Shown one piece after another: positions 53,919-64,000 of a stretch of 64,000 nt of DNA. Positions within the stretch are counted from its first letter, which is position 1. Each line of letters begins with the position of its first letter. Made by a program: the position numbers and the translations under genes. Under the pieces are notes generated by a model. The model was given only the letters and a program-made list of their open reading frames with translations, ran no database searches and was not told the DNA's origin. Source of the DNA: Massilia sp. erpn (GTDB lineage: Bacteria > Pseudomonadota > Gammaproteobacteria > Burkholderiales > Burkholderiaceae_D); the NCBI RefSeq assembly GCF_024400215.1, contig NZ_CP053748.1, positions 1,550,001 to 1,614,000 of the forward strand. Direction: 5' to 3'.

Positions 53919-56183
53919 TCAGAACTTGGTTTCCAGCTTGATACTCCACACCCGGTAGGTGGGATTCAGCGAGTCCGAGGTAATGGACAAGCCTTTAGCG
54001 TACATCAGATTATGACCGAGCGAATCGTCGGCCAGCAAGTTCGCGGCCGAGAAGCGCAGCTGGGTGCGGGCGTCGAACTTCCACAGCGCGTACATATCCA
54101 GCACGCGCTTGCTGCCCGTATCCACCGTCTGCGTCTGGCTGGTCTGCACGCGCACCGATGGCGTCCAGTTGAAGCTGCCGCCCAGGGTCAGCGGGATATC
54201 CTTCATGCGGTAATCCATGCCCAGATTGGCGGTTTGCTTGGCTTGCTGGTCAAGACGGTTGTCCGGGCCGGGAATACCGTCCACCTTCGACCAGAAGCGG
54301 CTGTAATTGCTGCGGAAGTCGATATTCGGCGCGTTTTCCATCAACTCGGAGAGCGAGAACTTGGCTTCCAGCTCGATGCCGCTGGTGCGCGCGTGGCCGA
54401 CGTTGGTCGGCATGGAAACCCAGTGCAGGCCATCGGCCATCTGCTTTTGCGTGACTTCGCGGCGGATCAGGTTATCGATGTCGCGCACAAAGCCGCTGAC
54501 GCTGACGATGCCGTTGCGGCCCAGGTAGTGCTCATACGCGAGATCCAGACCGGTCGCCAGCTCCGGCTTCAGGTCGGGATTGCCGACGCGGTCGGGACGG
54601 TCGGGGCGGTTCACGCCGCGCGATGGCGTGGGCGCGGCGATCAGATCCTGCACATTGGGCGACTTGTAGCTCTTGGTGAGGCTCATGCGCACCTGGTCTT
54701 TTTCGAAACCGGGAATGCGCCAGACGCCATGCAGCAGCGGGCTGAATACCTTGCTGGTATTGCTGATGCTGCCAGTGCTGCGTTCGCTGCTGGTGCGGAT
54801 GCCTTCCCAGCGCGCGCCCATATACACCGCCCATTGCGGCGTGATGTCCCACTCGTCCTGGGCGAAGAAGGCGACGCGGCGGGTGTCGGCGTTCAGGTTG
54901 TCGCCCGATTCGGCGAACTGCGGCTTGCCGTCCTTGTCCACCGAAACCTTGGTCTGCTCGCGGTGGCTGCTTTCCATATCCCAGCCGGCGGCCAGCAAAT
55001 GGCCCTGGCCCAGCGGCGAAGTGTATTTGCCGCCGGTGCTGAAGTTGCGGTCGCGCGTGGAATCGGTGTCGGTGAAGCGGTCCAGCAGATTGCCGCTGCC
55101 GTCGAATTCCGTACGCTGCGAATCGCTATTGCGCTTGCCGATGCCGCCGCCGAATTTCACATCGAGCTTGGCCGCGCCTTCCAGCTTGTGGACCCAGTTG
55201 CCGAAGCCGCGCAGGAAAGTCATGCTGGAATGGGCCTGCTGGGTGAAGGCATTGTAATCCGGTGCTTCCTTGCCGATGGGCTGCTCCAGCGTGCCTTTCG
55301 AGCCGGTGTCGCCACGGCTGGCCATCAGGAAGGGCTGGATATTCAGCGTGTCGCCGTTCTCGAATTTATAGGAGACGCGCGGCGCGAAGTGCAGACTCTT
55401 CGAATTGCCCGAGCTTTCATCCTGCTGCAGCTGTTCGCGCTGCACGGTGCCGTCGTCCAGGATATCGCGGCTGATGCTGCGGCCGCCCTTGTCCTGGCTG
55501 CGGTGCTGGCCGAGGGAGCCGGACAGGGTATAGCTGAGCGCCCCCACCTTGCCCGGCAAGGTCACGGACAGATTCGGCGAATGCAGGCCTTCCTCGATCG
55601 AATCGGTCAGCTTGACCTGGATATCGCGCTGCTGATAGCCGTCGCGCAGCACGATATTGATGGTGCCGGCGATGGCGCGCGCGCTGTGCTCGGCCACCGG
55701 GCCGCGCATCACCTCGATGCGCTCGACCTGGTCGGGCGACAGCGACTCCATCGAAAAACCGGCCGGCGGACGTTCGCCATTCAGCAGAATCTGCGTGTAG
55801 CCATTGCCCAGGCCGCGCATGCGCACATCGCCACCGCGGCCCGGACGGCCGCCGATGGTCACACCCGGCAGGCGCTTGAGCACATCACCCAGGCTGGTGT
55901 CGCCATTGCGGTCCAGCTCCTCGCGGCCATAAATCTGCTTGCCGGCGGTCGAGTTGCGGCGCTCATCCATATCGCTCTGGCGGCCGCCGCTGACGGTCAC
56001 CTGCGGCATCACCTTGCCGTCAGATCCCGTCGCCGGCGGCGCGCTGGCCTTCACGCTGCCCTTGGCTGGAGAGGAAGCAGCGGAAGGCGCCTCGGCGGGC
56101 ATGGAATCGGCAGGCTGCTGCTGGGCCTGTGCCGTCGCCGCGCTCAAAACTGCAGCGCAGGCAAAAGGGATCAATTTGCTCAT
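53919..56183 (-). CDS. TonB-dependent receptor
   Basis: A 754-residue outer-membrane receptor with a signal peptide (about 1-20), an Ala/Pro-rich spacer, a plug (about 75-190) and a barrel ending in LETKF. The ligand is not known. It is followed by an M13 peptidase on the same strand, so peptide-type ligands are conceivable. No Fur-type box was seen upstream. Confidence 0.85.
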   Translation of the reverse strand: MSKLIPFACAAVLSAATAQAQQQPADSMPAEAPSAASSPAKGSVKASAPPATGSDGKVMPQVTVSGGRQSDMDERRNSTAGKQIYGREELDRNGDTSLGDVLKRLPGVTIGGRPGRGGDVRMRGLGNGYTQILLNGERPPAGFSMESLSPDQVERIEVMRGPVAEHSARAIAGTINIVLRDGYQQRDIQVKLTDSIEEGLHSPNLSVTLPGKVGALSYTLSGSLGQHRSQDKGGRSISRDILDDGTVQREQLQQDESSGNSKSLHFAPRVSYKFENGDTLNIQPFLMASRGDTGSKGTLEQPIGKEAPDYNAFTQQAHSSMTFLRGFGNWVHKLEGAAKLDVKFGGGIGKRNSDSQRTEFDGSGNLLDRFTDTDSTRDRNFSTGGKYTSPLGQGHLLAAGWDMESSHREQTKVSVDKDGKPQFAESGDNLNADTRRVAFFAQDEWDITPQWAVYMGARWEGIRTSSERSTGSISNTSKVFSPLLHGVWRIPGFEKDQVRMSLTKSYKSPNVQDLIAAPTPSRGVNRPDRPDRVGNPDLKPELATGLDLAYEHYLGRNGIVSVSGFVRDIDNLIRREVTQKQMADGLHWVSMPTNVGHARTSGIELEAKFSLSELMENAPNIDFRSNYSRFWSKVDGIPGPDNRLDQQAKQTANLGMDYRMKDIPLTLGGSFNWTPSVRVQTSQTQTVDTGSKRVLDMYALWKFDARTQLRFSAANLLADDSLGHNLMYAKGLSITSDSLNPTYRVWSIKLETKF

Positions 56184-56342
56184 GGATACTCAAGAAAGGA
56201 CGCCGTGCGGCCTGGCTGGCAGAAAGCTGGCTCGGAAAAAGGTTGCCGCGACCGCATTTTAAGCGCCCCGCCGCCCGCCAAGCCGCCCCAGGCACCGATT
56301 TTTACTTTTCGATACACAGCCGCCCTTTGACATTCCTCAACA

Positions 56343-56400
56343 AATGTCCACCCTGGTGTCAGGCACCAGGGTGAGACATTCCTTGATCTATCGCAAACAA
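56343..56400. repeat. Intergenic palindromic repeat, locus B
   Basis: AATGTCCACCCTGGTG and a near-exact complement flank TCAG, followed by the tail TTGATCTATCGCAAAC. Core and tail match locus D. It ends 8 bases before the Spy-like stop codon. Confidence 0.75.
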
Positions 56401-56408
56401 TGGCGGTG

Positions 56409-56942
56409 TCAGCTGCCGGGGCGGGCGGGGCGGCCGTCGCGGTGGTGGCCGCTACGGTGCTCGCCGCCGTCGGCTTTGGGGCCGGCGGCGCGCGGGGCGG
56501 CGTCGGGTTGGCGCTGCAGTTGTTCACTGAGGAAGGTGGCGACGGCGCGGCGCTGGCTGTCGTCGAGGGCGTCGTTGAGCTGGAGCCACCATTCGCGCAG
56601 CTGCTTGTCCTCAGCGGCGGCAGTGGCGGCTTCGCTGTCGATGGCGCTGCTCAGCTCGCGCAACTCGACATCCTTGCCGTCGAGCGACTGGCGGGTGGCC
56701 GCTTGCAGCCGCTCGCGGCGCGCCTGCCGTTCGCGCAGCAGGGTTTTGCTGCGACTTTCGGTCTGCTGCCACAGGGTTTGCTGGTTGGCGTTCAGCTGCA
56801 GGGCCTTCTTCAGCTCAGCCGCCATCATGATCAGGTCATCGCTGCGCATGTCCATCAGCGGCGTAGCGTGGACGGCGCTGCCCAGCAGGGCCAGTCCCAG
56901 CACGCCGGCGCGCAAGCTTTTCAAAATGAAAACAGAAGACAT
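56409..56942 (-). CDS. Spy/CpxP-like periplasmic protein
   Basis: A 177-residue protein with a signal peptide (about 1-26) and an all-helical, charged body containing LRERQARRERLQ and LNANQQTLWQQ, the LTXXQ-like pattern of Spy/CpxP chaperones. The C-terminus is Pro/Gly/His rich (GEHRSGHHRDGR). ATG 56942 is preceded by GGAG. Likely an envelope stress or protein-folding factor. Its leader contains a terminator-like hairpin. Confidence 0.7.
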   Translation of the reverse strand: MSSVFILKSLRAGVLGLALLGSAVHATPLMDMRSDDLIMMAAELKKALQLNANQQTLWQQTESRSKTLLRERQARRERLQAATRQSLDGKDVELRELSSAIDSEAATAAAEDKQLREWWLQLNDALDDSQRRAVATFLSEQLQRQPDAAPRAAGPKADGGEHRSGHHRDGRPARPGS

Positions 56943-56955
56943 TTTTGCTCCGTGC

Positions 56956-56983
56956 AAAAAAAAGCCTGCGCGGGAACGCAGGC
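56956..56983 (-). promoter_or_regulatory. Terminator-like hairpin in the leader of the Spy-like gene
   Basis: On the minus strand GCCTGCG / CGCAGGC pair around a 6-base loop and are followed by eight T, 14 bases before the start codon. No gene lies upstream on this strand, because ctpA is divergent. It therefore sits in the 5' leader and could act as an attenuator. The rest of the 56984-57251 gap shows nothing else I can name. Confidence 0.55.
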
Positions 56984-57251
56984 AGAAAACCACTTCAGGG
57001 TAGAGAGAAATTACGAATTCAGTGTAGGTGCAGCCTGGCGCTCTTTCCGCTTTTCTTACAAATGCTTACTCTCGTAAATCTTCGCCATATGCGCGCTTAC
57101 AAATCGCAATATTGACCGGTGACTATCGTGTTAGCGTAAAGCGTGGCTTAAGCAGGATTTATTACACTTGGGCTACTACGCTTGCTGAGAATCAGGTTTA
57201 TACTGAATTTACCGGCGGCCGCGTGACCGCTGCGCACGACACAGGTGACAC

Positions 57252-58694
57252 ATGGGCAAGAAACTCAATAATGCCGGGCTGATCGGGCTCGGGGTGGTGG
57301 CCGGCATGGCTGTCTCCATGCAGTTTTCAGCGATGGCGCAGAAGCCCGGCGAACCCGTGCTTCCGCTGGATGAGCTGCGCCAGTTGGCCGACGTGTATGG
57401 CTTGATCAAATCCGATTATGTCGAGCCGGTCGAGGATAAGCAGCTGCTGACCCAAGCCATTTCCGGCATGGTCGCCTCGCTTGATCCGCATTCCGCTTAT
57501 CTCGACAAGAAGGCTTACGCCGAGCTGCGCGAAGGCTCGCAGGGCAAGTTTGTCGGCCTGGGCATCGAGATCGGCCAGAGCGACGATGGCTATATCAAGA
57601 TTGTGTCGCCGATCGAGGATTCGCCGGCCTACCGCGCCGGCATCAAGGCGGGCGACCTGATTACCCGTCTCGACTCGACCCCGGTCAAGGGCTTGAGCCT
57701 GGACGAATCGATCAAGAAGATGCGCGGCGAACCGCGCAGCAAGGTCACGTTGACCATCCTGCGCAAGGATGAGCCGCAGCCGCTGGTGTTCAATATCGTG
57801 CGCGAGGAAATCCATCAGAAAAGCGTGAAGGGCAAGATTGTCGAATCGGGCTACGCCTGGCTGCGCGTGGCGCAGTTCCAGGAGCCGACGGTCGATGACC
57901 TGGCGGCCAAGATCAGCGATCTGTATCGGCAAGACCCGAATCTGAAAGGCATGGTGCTCGATCTGCGCAACGATCCGGGCGGCGTGCTGCAAGGCGCCAT
58001 CGGCGTGGCGGCGGCCTTCCTGCCCAAGGATACGGCCATCGTTTCCACCAACGGCCAACTGCCCGACTCCAAGCAGATCTTCTACGGCCGCGCCGAATAT
58101 TACAGCCTGCGCAGCGACGGCGATGCGCTGGCCAAGCTGCCGGAAGCGGTGAAGCAGGTGCCGCTGGTGGTGCTGGTCAACACCGGTTCCGCGTCCGCCT
58201 CCGAGATCGTGGCCGGCGCACTGCAGGATTACAAGCGCGCCACCATCATCGGCAGCCAGACGTTCGGCAAGGGTTCGGTGCAGACCATCCGCCAGCTCAG
58301 CGCCGACACGGCCGTCAAGCTGACCACGGCGCGCTATTACACGCCGAACGGCCGCTCGATCCAGGCCAAGGGCATCGTGCCCGATCTGGCGGTGGATGAG
58401 AACGAGGACGGCGACGGCTTGAACAGCCTGCGCATGCGCGAAGCCGATCTGGAAAAGCATCTGTCCAATGACCGCGAGCAGGAAAGCGGCAAGGCCAAGC
58501 GCGATGAAATGGAAGAGCAGATCCGTATCCTGGCGCTGGAGAAGAAACGCAAGCCGCTGGAATACGGCGGCACGGAAGACTTCCAGCTGCGCCAGGCGCT
58601 GAACCATCTGAAAGGCCTGCCGGTGCAACTGGCCAAGGGCGAGTCGAAGCTGGTACAGGCCGACCTGCCACCCAAGGGCAAGGCGAAAAAATGA
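57252..58694 (+). CDS. ctpA: S41 family C-terminal processing protease
   Basis: A 480-residue exported protease with a signal peptide (about 1-29), a PDZ domain (about 95-180) and an S41 catalytic domain. The Ser/Lys dyad is Ser315 (GSASASE) and Lys340 (TFGKGS). It degrades or trims proteins in the periplasm, as Prc/CtpA do. The C-terminus is Lys rich. A strong terminator follows. Confidence 0.92.
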   Translation: MGKKLNNAGLIGLGVVAGMAVSMQFSAMAQKPGEPVLPLDELRQLADVYGLIKSDYVEPVEDKQLLTQAISGMVASLDPHSAYLDKKAYAELREGSQGKFVGLGIEIGQSDDGYIKIVSPIEDSPAYRAGIKAGDLITRLDSTPVKGLSLDESIKKMRGEPRSKVTLTILRKDEPQPLVFNIVREEIHQKSVKGKIVESGYAWLRVAQFQEPTVDDLAAKISDLYRQDPNLKGMVLDLRNDPGGVLQGAIGVAAAFLPKDTAIVSTNGQLPDSKQIFYGRAEYYSLRSDGDALAKLPEAVKQVPLVVLVNTGSASASEIVAGALQDYKRATIIGSQTFGKGSVQTIRQLSADTAVKLTTARYYTPNGRSIQAKGIVPDLAVDENEDGDGLNSLRMREADLEKHLSNDREQESGKAKRDEMEEQIRILALEKKRKPLEYGGTEDFQLRQALNHLKGLPVQLAKGESKLVQADLPPKGKAKK

Positions 58695-58741
58695 GCCATA
58701 CTGTTTATATAAACAGTCTTTGAGCATGCTAAAACAATTAG

Positions 58742-58766
58742 ACGGCGCCCTCGGGGCGCCGTTTTT
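58742..58766 (+). terminator. Intrinsic terminator after ctpA
   Basis: ACGGCGCCC / GGGCGCCGT with a short loop and five T. It lies 47 bases beyond the ctpA stop codon. Confidence 0.85.
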
Positions 58767-58837
58767 CATAGGCGCTTTGGGGTAAAATCAGCCCCATTGC
58801 TGGGCTTTCGCCCATTATCAGATCTGAAAGCTTAATC

Positions 58838-59959
58838 ATGAAACAAGCCGTCATCAGCGGTACCGGCCTCTTTACTCCTCCCCACTCCATCTCCAACGAA
58901 GAACTGGTCATCTGCTTCAACGCTTATGTTGAGCAGTTCAATGCCGACAATGCCGGCGCCATCGCGGACGGCACGGTCACGGCGCTGGAACCGTCCAGCG
59001 CCGCCTTTATCGAAAAGGCGTCCGGCATCAAGGCCCGCTTCGTGATGGAAAAGGACGGTATCCTCGATCCGCAGCGCATGGTGCCGCGCATTCCCGAGCG
59101 CGCCGATGAGGAGCTGTCGCTGCAGGCCGAGATCTGCGTCAAAGCCGCGCAGCAGGCGCTCGACCGCGCCGGCCGCGCGCCGGCCGACATCGATATGGTG
59201 CTGGTGGCCTGCTCGAATATGCAGCGCGCTTACCCGGCCATGGCGGTCGAGGTGCAGCAGGCGCTGGGCATCGACGGTTATGGTTTCGACATGAACGTGG
59301 CCTGCTCCTCGGCCACCTTCGGCATCCAGACCGCCGTCGCCGCCGTGCAAAGCGGCCAGGCGCGCGCCGTGCTGGTGCTCAATCCCGAAATCACCAGCGG
59401 CCACCTGAACTGGCGCGACCGCGACAGCCACTTCATCTTCGGCGACGCCTGCACCGCCATCGTGATCGAAGCGGCCGACAATGCCGTCTCCCAGCACCAG
59501 TTTGCGATCCTCGACACCAAGCTGAAAACGGCCTTCTCCAACAATATCCGCAACAACTTCGGCTTCATGAACCGCTTCGACGAAAGCGGCATCGGCCAGG
59601 CCGACAAACTGTTCCGCCAGCAGGGCCGCAAGGTGTTCAAGGAAGTGTGCCCGATGGCCGCCGAGACGATCAAGAACGCCGTCGCCAATGCCGGCCTGGA
59701 AATCGCGCAAGTGCAGCGCTACTGGCTGCACCAGGCCAATCTGAACATGAACCTGCTGATTTCGCGCATGATCCTGGGCCGCGACGCCGAGCCGCAGGAA
59801 GCGCCGGTGATTCTCGACACCTACGCCAACACTTCCTCGGCCGGCTCCATCATCGCCTTCCACAAATACCAGGACGATATGCCGGCCGGTGCGCATGGCG
59901 TCATCTGCTCCTTCGGCGCCGGCTACTCGATCGGCAGCGTGGTCGTGCGCAAGCTCTAA
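58838..59959 (+). CDS. Beta-ketoacyl-ACP synthase III-type enzyme
   Basis: A 373-residue thiolase-fold enzyme with the catalytic triad Cys156 (NVACSSATFG), His298 (WLHQAN) and Asn331 (ANTSSAGS). It starts acyl chains by joining acyl-CoA or acyl-ACP with malonyl-ACP. It is longer than FabH of E. coli (about 317) and sits outside a fab gene cluster, so it may make a special chain or replace FabH. Confidence 0.88.
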   Translation: MKQAVISGTGLFTPPHSISNEELVICFNAYVEQFNADNAGAIADGTVTALEPSSAAFIEKASGIKARFVMEKDGILDPQRMVPRIPERADEELSLQAEICVKAAQQALDRAGRAPADIDMVLVACSNMQRAYPAMAVEVQQALGIDGYGFDMNVACSSATFGIQTAVAAVQSGQARAVLVLNPEITSGHLNWRDRDSHFIFGDACTAIVIEAADNAVSQHQFAILDTKLKTAFSNNIRNNFGFMNRFDESGIGQADKLFRQQGRKVFKEVCPMAAETIKNAVANAGLEIAQVQRYWLHQANLNMNLLISRMILGRDAEPQEAPVILDTYANTSSAGSIIAFHKYQDDMPAGAHGVICSFGAGYSIGSVVVRKL

Positions 59960-59971
59960 GATCGTTCCACG

Positions 59972-60023
59972 GCTGAGTTCGTGTCCGATTGGTGTCAGGC
60001 ACCAAGGTGGACACGAACTGAGC
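59972..60023. repeat. Intergenic palindromic repeat, locus C
   Basis: GCTGAGTTCGTGTCC and GGACACGAACTGAGC (14 of 15 complementary) flank GGTGTCAGGCACC. It starts 12 bases after the KAS III stop codon. Same family as loci A, B and D. Confidence 0.8.
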
Positions 60024-60111
60024 AAAAAATCGGGCATTTTTCCTTCCCGGTTTATACTCTTTGCGGCTGGCATCCGCCATCCGCAACGAATATGGAAGGA
60101 ACCCACCCTGC

Positions 60112-61815
60112 ATGCCCCATGACGTCCCCCTGATTACCACGATCGCCGCCGCGCTGGGCTTTGGCCTGGTGTTCGGCTTTATTGCGACCCGCCTCAAGTT
60201 GCCGGCCCTGGTTGGCTATCTGGCTGCCGGTATTTTGCTCGGTCCCGCCACGCCCGGCATGGTGGCCGATGCGGAACTGGCTGGCCAGCTGGCCGAAATC
60301 GGCGTGATGCTGATGATGTTCGGCGTCGGTCTGCACTTTTCGCTGGACGATTTATGGGAGGTCAGACGGGTGGCCCTGCCCGGCGCGCTGCTGCAGATTA
60401 CGGCGGCGACGGTCATGGGCATGGGGCTGGCGTGGTATTGGGACTGGAGCATAGGCGGAGGCCTTGTCTTCGGCCTGGCGCTGTCGGTGGCAAGCACGGT
60501 GGTGCTGCTGCGGGCGCTGGAAGAACGCGGCATCCTCGATTCCTTCAACGGCCGCATCGCGGTCGGCTGGCTGGTGGTGGAGGATCTGGTGACGGTGCTG
60601 GTGCTGGTGCTGCTGCCGCCGCTGGCCGGCTCGCTGGGCGGCACGCCCCTTCCCGGACAGGCTGAAACCAGCCTGCTGACAACCATGGCCATCACCCTGG
60701 GCCAGGTCGGCGCCTTCATCGCCTTCATGCTGCTGGTGGGGCGCAAGCTCTTCCCCTGGATTCTGTGGCAGGTGGCGCGCACCGGTTCGCGCGAGCTGTT
60801 CACCCTGTGCGTGATCGCCGCCGCGCTGGGCATCGCCTATGCGGCCACCAAGCTGTTTGGCATCTCCTTCGCGCTGGGCGCCTTCTTCGCCGGCATGGTG
60901 CTGCGCGAATCGGAGCTGAGCCACCGCGCGGCAGAGGAATCGCTGCCGCTGCGCGACGCGTTCGCCGTGCTGTTCTTCGTCTCGGTCGGCATGCTGTTCG
61001 ACCCGGCCATCCTGATGCAGAAACCCCTGCAGGTGCTGGCGGTGGTGGTCATCATCGTCTTCGGCAAATCGCTGGCGGCCTTCCTGCTGGTGCTGCTGCT
61101 GCGCTATCCGGCCAAGACCGCGCTGATGGTCTCGGCCAGCTTGGCGCAGATCGGCGAATTCTCCTTCATCCTGGCCGCGCTGGGCATGGCACTGGGACTG
61201 ATGCCGCAGGAAGGGCAAAGCCTGATCCTGGCGGGCGCCATCATCTCCATCGCGCTGAACCCCGTGGTGTTTGCCCTTACCGGCCCGCTGGAACGCTGGT
61301 TCGGCAAGGACAAAGCCCTGGCCGCCAAATTCGACCGCAGCGCCGACCCGCTGGCCGAACTGCCGATGAGTACTGCATCCACCAAGCTGGCCGACCAGGT
61401 GGTGCTGGTCGGCTATGGCCGCGTTGGCCGGCGCATCGCCGAGACGCTGACCGCGCAGGGCATCCACTTCGTCGTGGCGGAGCAGAACCGCGAGATCGTC
61501 GACCAGCTGCGCCAGCAAGGCATCCCGGCGGTGGCAGGCAATGCCGGCGAACCGGCGGTGCTGATCCAGGCGCACATTGCACGCGCCCGCATGCTGGTGA
61601 TCGCCACGCCGGACACCTTCCACGTGCGCGCCATGATCGAAACCGCGCGCGCGCTGAATCCGAATATCCGCACCGTCGTCCGCACCCACAGCGACGAGGA
61701 AGCCGAGTTATTGAAGCGCGAACGCGCCGGCCAAGTCTTCATCGGCGAGCAGGAGCTGGCCAAGGGCATGTCCGCCCACATCCTCCACGAGTTCCAGACC
61801 ACCCACCACCATTGA
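60112..61815 (+). CDS. CPA2 family cation:proton antiporter with RCK/TrkA-N domain (YbaL/KefB-like)
   Basis: A 567-residue inner-membrane protein with about 12 membrane segments (about 5-390) and a C-terminal NAD-binding regulatory domain (VVLVGYGRVGRR, about 423-434). Members exchange K+ or Na+ for protons and are gated by nucleotides or glutathione adducts. GGAAGGA lies 12 nt before ATG 60112. The His-rich end (TTHHH) is unusual. Confidence 0.9.
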   Translation: MPHDVPLITTIAAALGFGLVFGFIATRLKLPALVGYLAAGILLGPATPGMVADAELAGQLAEIGVMLMMFGVGLHFSLDDLWEVRRVALPGALLQITAATVMGMGLAWYWDWSIGGGLVFGLALSVASTVVLLRALEERGILDSFNGRIAVGWLVVEDLVTVLVLVLLPPLAGSLGGTPLPGQAETSLLTTMAITLGQVGAFIAFMLLVGRKLFPWILWQVARTGSRELFTLCVIAAALGIAYAATKLFGISFALGAFFAGMVLRESELSHRAAEESLPLRDAFAVLFFVSVGMLFDPAILMQKPLQVLAVVVIIVFGKSLAAFLLVLLLRYPAKTALMVSASLAQIGEFSFILAALGMALGLMPQEGQSLILAGAIISIALNPVVFALTGPLERWFGKDKALAAKFDRSADPLAELPMSTASTKLADQVVLVGYGRVGRRIAETLTAQGIHFVVAEQNREIVDQLRQQGIPAVAGNAGEPAVLIQAHIARARMLVIATPDTFHVRAMIETARALNPNIRTVVRTHSDEEAELLKRERAGQVFIGEQELAKGMSAHILHEFQTTHHH

Positions 61816-61822
61816 TCTGCCT

Positions 61823-61940
61823 CAAAGAATGCCCAACCCTGGTGTCAGGCACTGGGGTCGGACATTTGCTGATTTAGATCAAAGAATGTCCTACTCTGGT
61901 GCCTGGCACCAGGGTGGACATTTTTTGATTTGGCGCAAAC
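61823..61940. repeat. Intergenic palindromic repeat, locus D (two tandem copies)
   Basis: Two direct copies of about 57 bases, at 61823-61879 and 61880-61936. Each reads CAAAGAATG(T/C)CC..., then the GGTG(T/C)C-GGCAC core, then GGACATTT...TGATTT. They lie between the convergent antiporter and fadH genes. Confidence 0.8.
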
Positions 61941-61948
61941 GTTGTGGC

Positions 61949-63982
<2,034 letters not shown>

Positions 63983-64000
63983 TTATCGTTATCGTTCTGT

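Noticed and set aside
49583..53958. Two long frames antisense to the M13 peptidases, and 54012-56330 antisense to the TonB receptor
   Set aside because: No motifs or starts; shadows of recognised genes.
61866..61885. FNR-like site in the repeat (TGATTTAGATCAAA)
   Set aside because: It is only a partial match, it belongs to the repeat tail, and it lies between convergent stop codons rather than in a promoter.

Overview
This GC-rich window looks like the chromosome of a betaproteobacterium of the Oxalobacteraceae (Massilia, Duganella or Janthinobacterium type). That placement is inferred from protein style, tandem PepO-like M13 peptidases, many TonB-dependent receptors and an intergenic repeat built on a GGTGTCAGGCACC core. 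No rRNA operon, CRISPR array or replication origin was seen. One tRNA, tRNA-Arg(CCG), lies at 44337-44412.

Layout. 1-1383: a nucleotide-sugar dehydrogenase (TviB type) and the first codons of the next sugar gene, on the minus strand. 1694-3358: a PAS-containing chemotaxis receptor. 3570-16673: one nine-gene plus-strand operon behind a perfect FNR-type box that directly abuts a Fur-type box. It encodes a heme-type TonB receptor, a periplasmic CobN-like chelatase (HmuS type), its small MotA/ExbB-like and DUF2149 partners, a second TonB receptor, a NitT/TauT-type ABC importer and NnrS. The likely job is to take up heme or a related metal-tetrapyrrole and remove or handle its metal under low oxygen and low iron.

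16674-20341: a GMC oxidoreductase and a zinc alcohol dehydrogenase divergent from a LysR regulator. 20498-25016: a compact five-gene cluster (CitE-like lyase, MaoC, ornithine cyclodeaminase-like, alpha-oxoamine synthase, EamA exporter) that looks like an uncharacterised small-molecule pathway. 25112-35977: an M28 peptidase, a YjbR protein, a lipoprotein hydrolase, a FecI-FecR-TonB receptor signalling set with its own Fur box, two small envelope proteins, a DUF4180 protein and a two-component system whose mRNA may be leaderless.

36042-44132 is visibly more AT-rich and mosaic: a genomic island next to tRNA-Arg. It holds a PIN/excisionase-type toxin-antitoxin pair, fused remnants of an integrase and a phage primase, a DarT1-NADAR DNA ADP-ribosylation toxin-antitoxin pair, a cluster of small membrane or signalling-like proteins of which one carries a RHIM/amyloid-like motif, an XRE regulator and a secreted protein broken by one in-frame TGA.

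44517-48683 holds an MBOAT acyltransferase next to a 912-residue fusion of an adenylation domain, a carrier protein, a membrane segment and an SGNH hydrolase. This looks like a DltABCD-like system packed into two genes. The rest is mainly housekeeping and envelope: a membrane cytochrome c, two M13 peptidases, a TonB receptor, a Spy/CpxP-like protein with a terminator-like hairpin in its leader, a CtpA protease, a KAS III enzyme, a CPA2 antiporter and FadH. Four repeat loci of one family sit at the 3' ends of genes between 49.5 and 62 kb.
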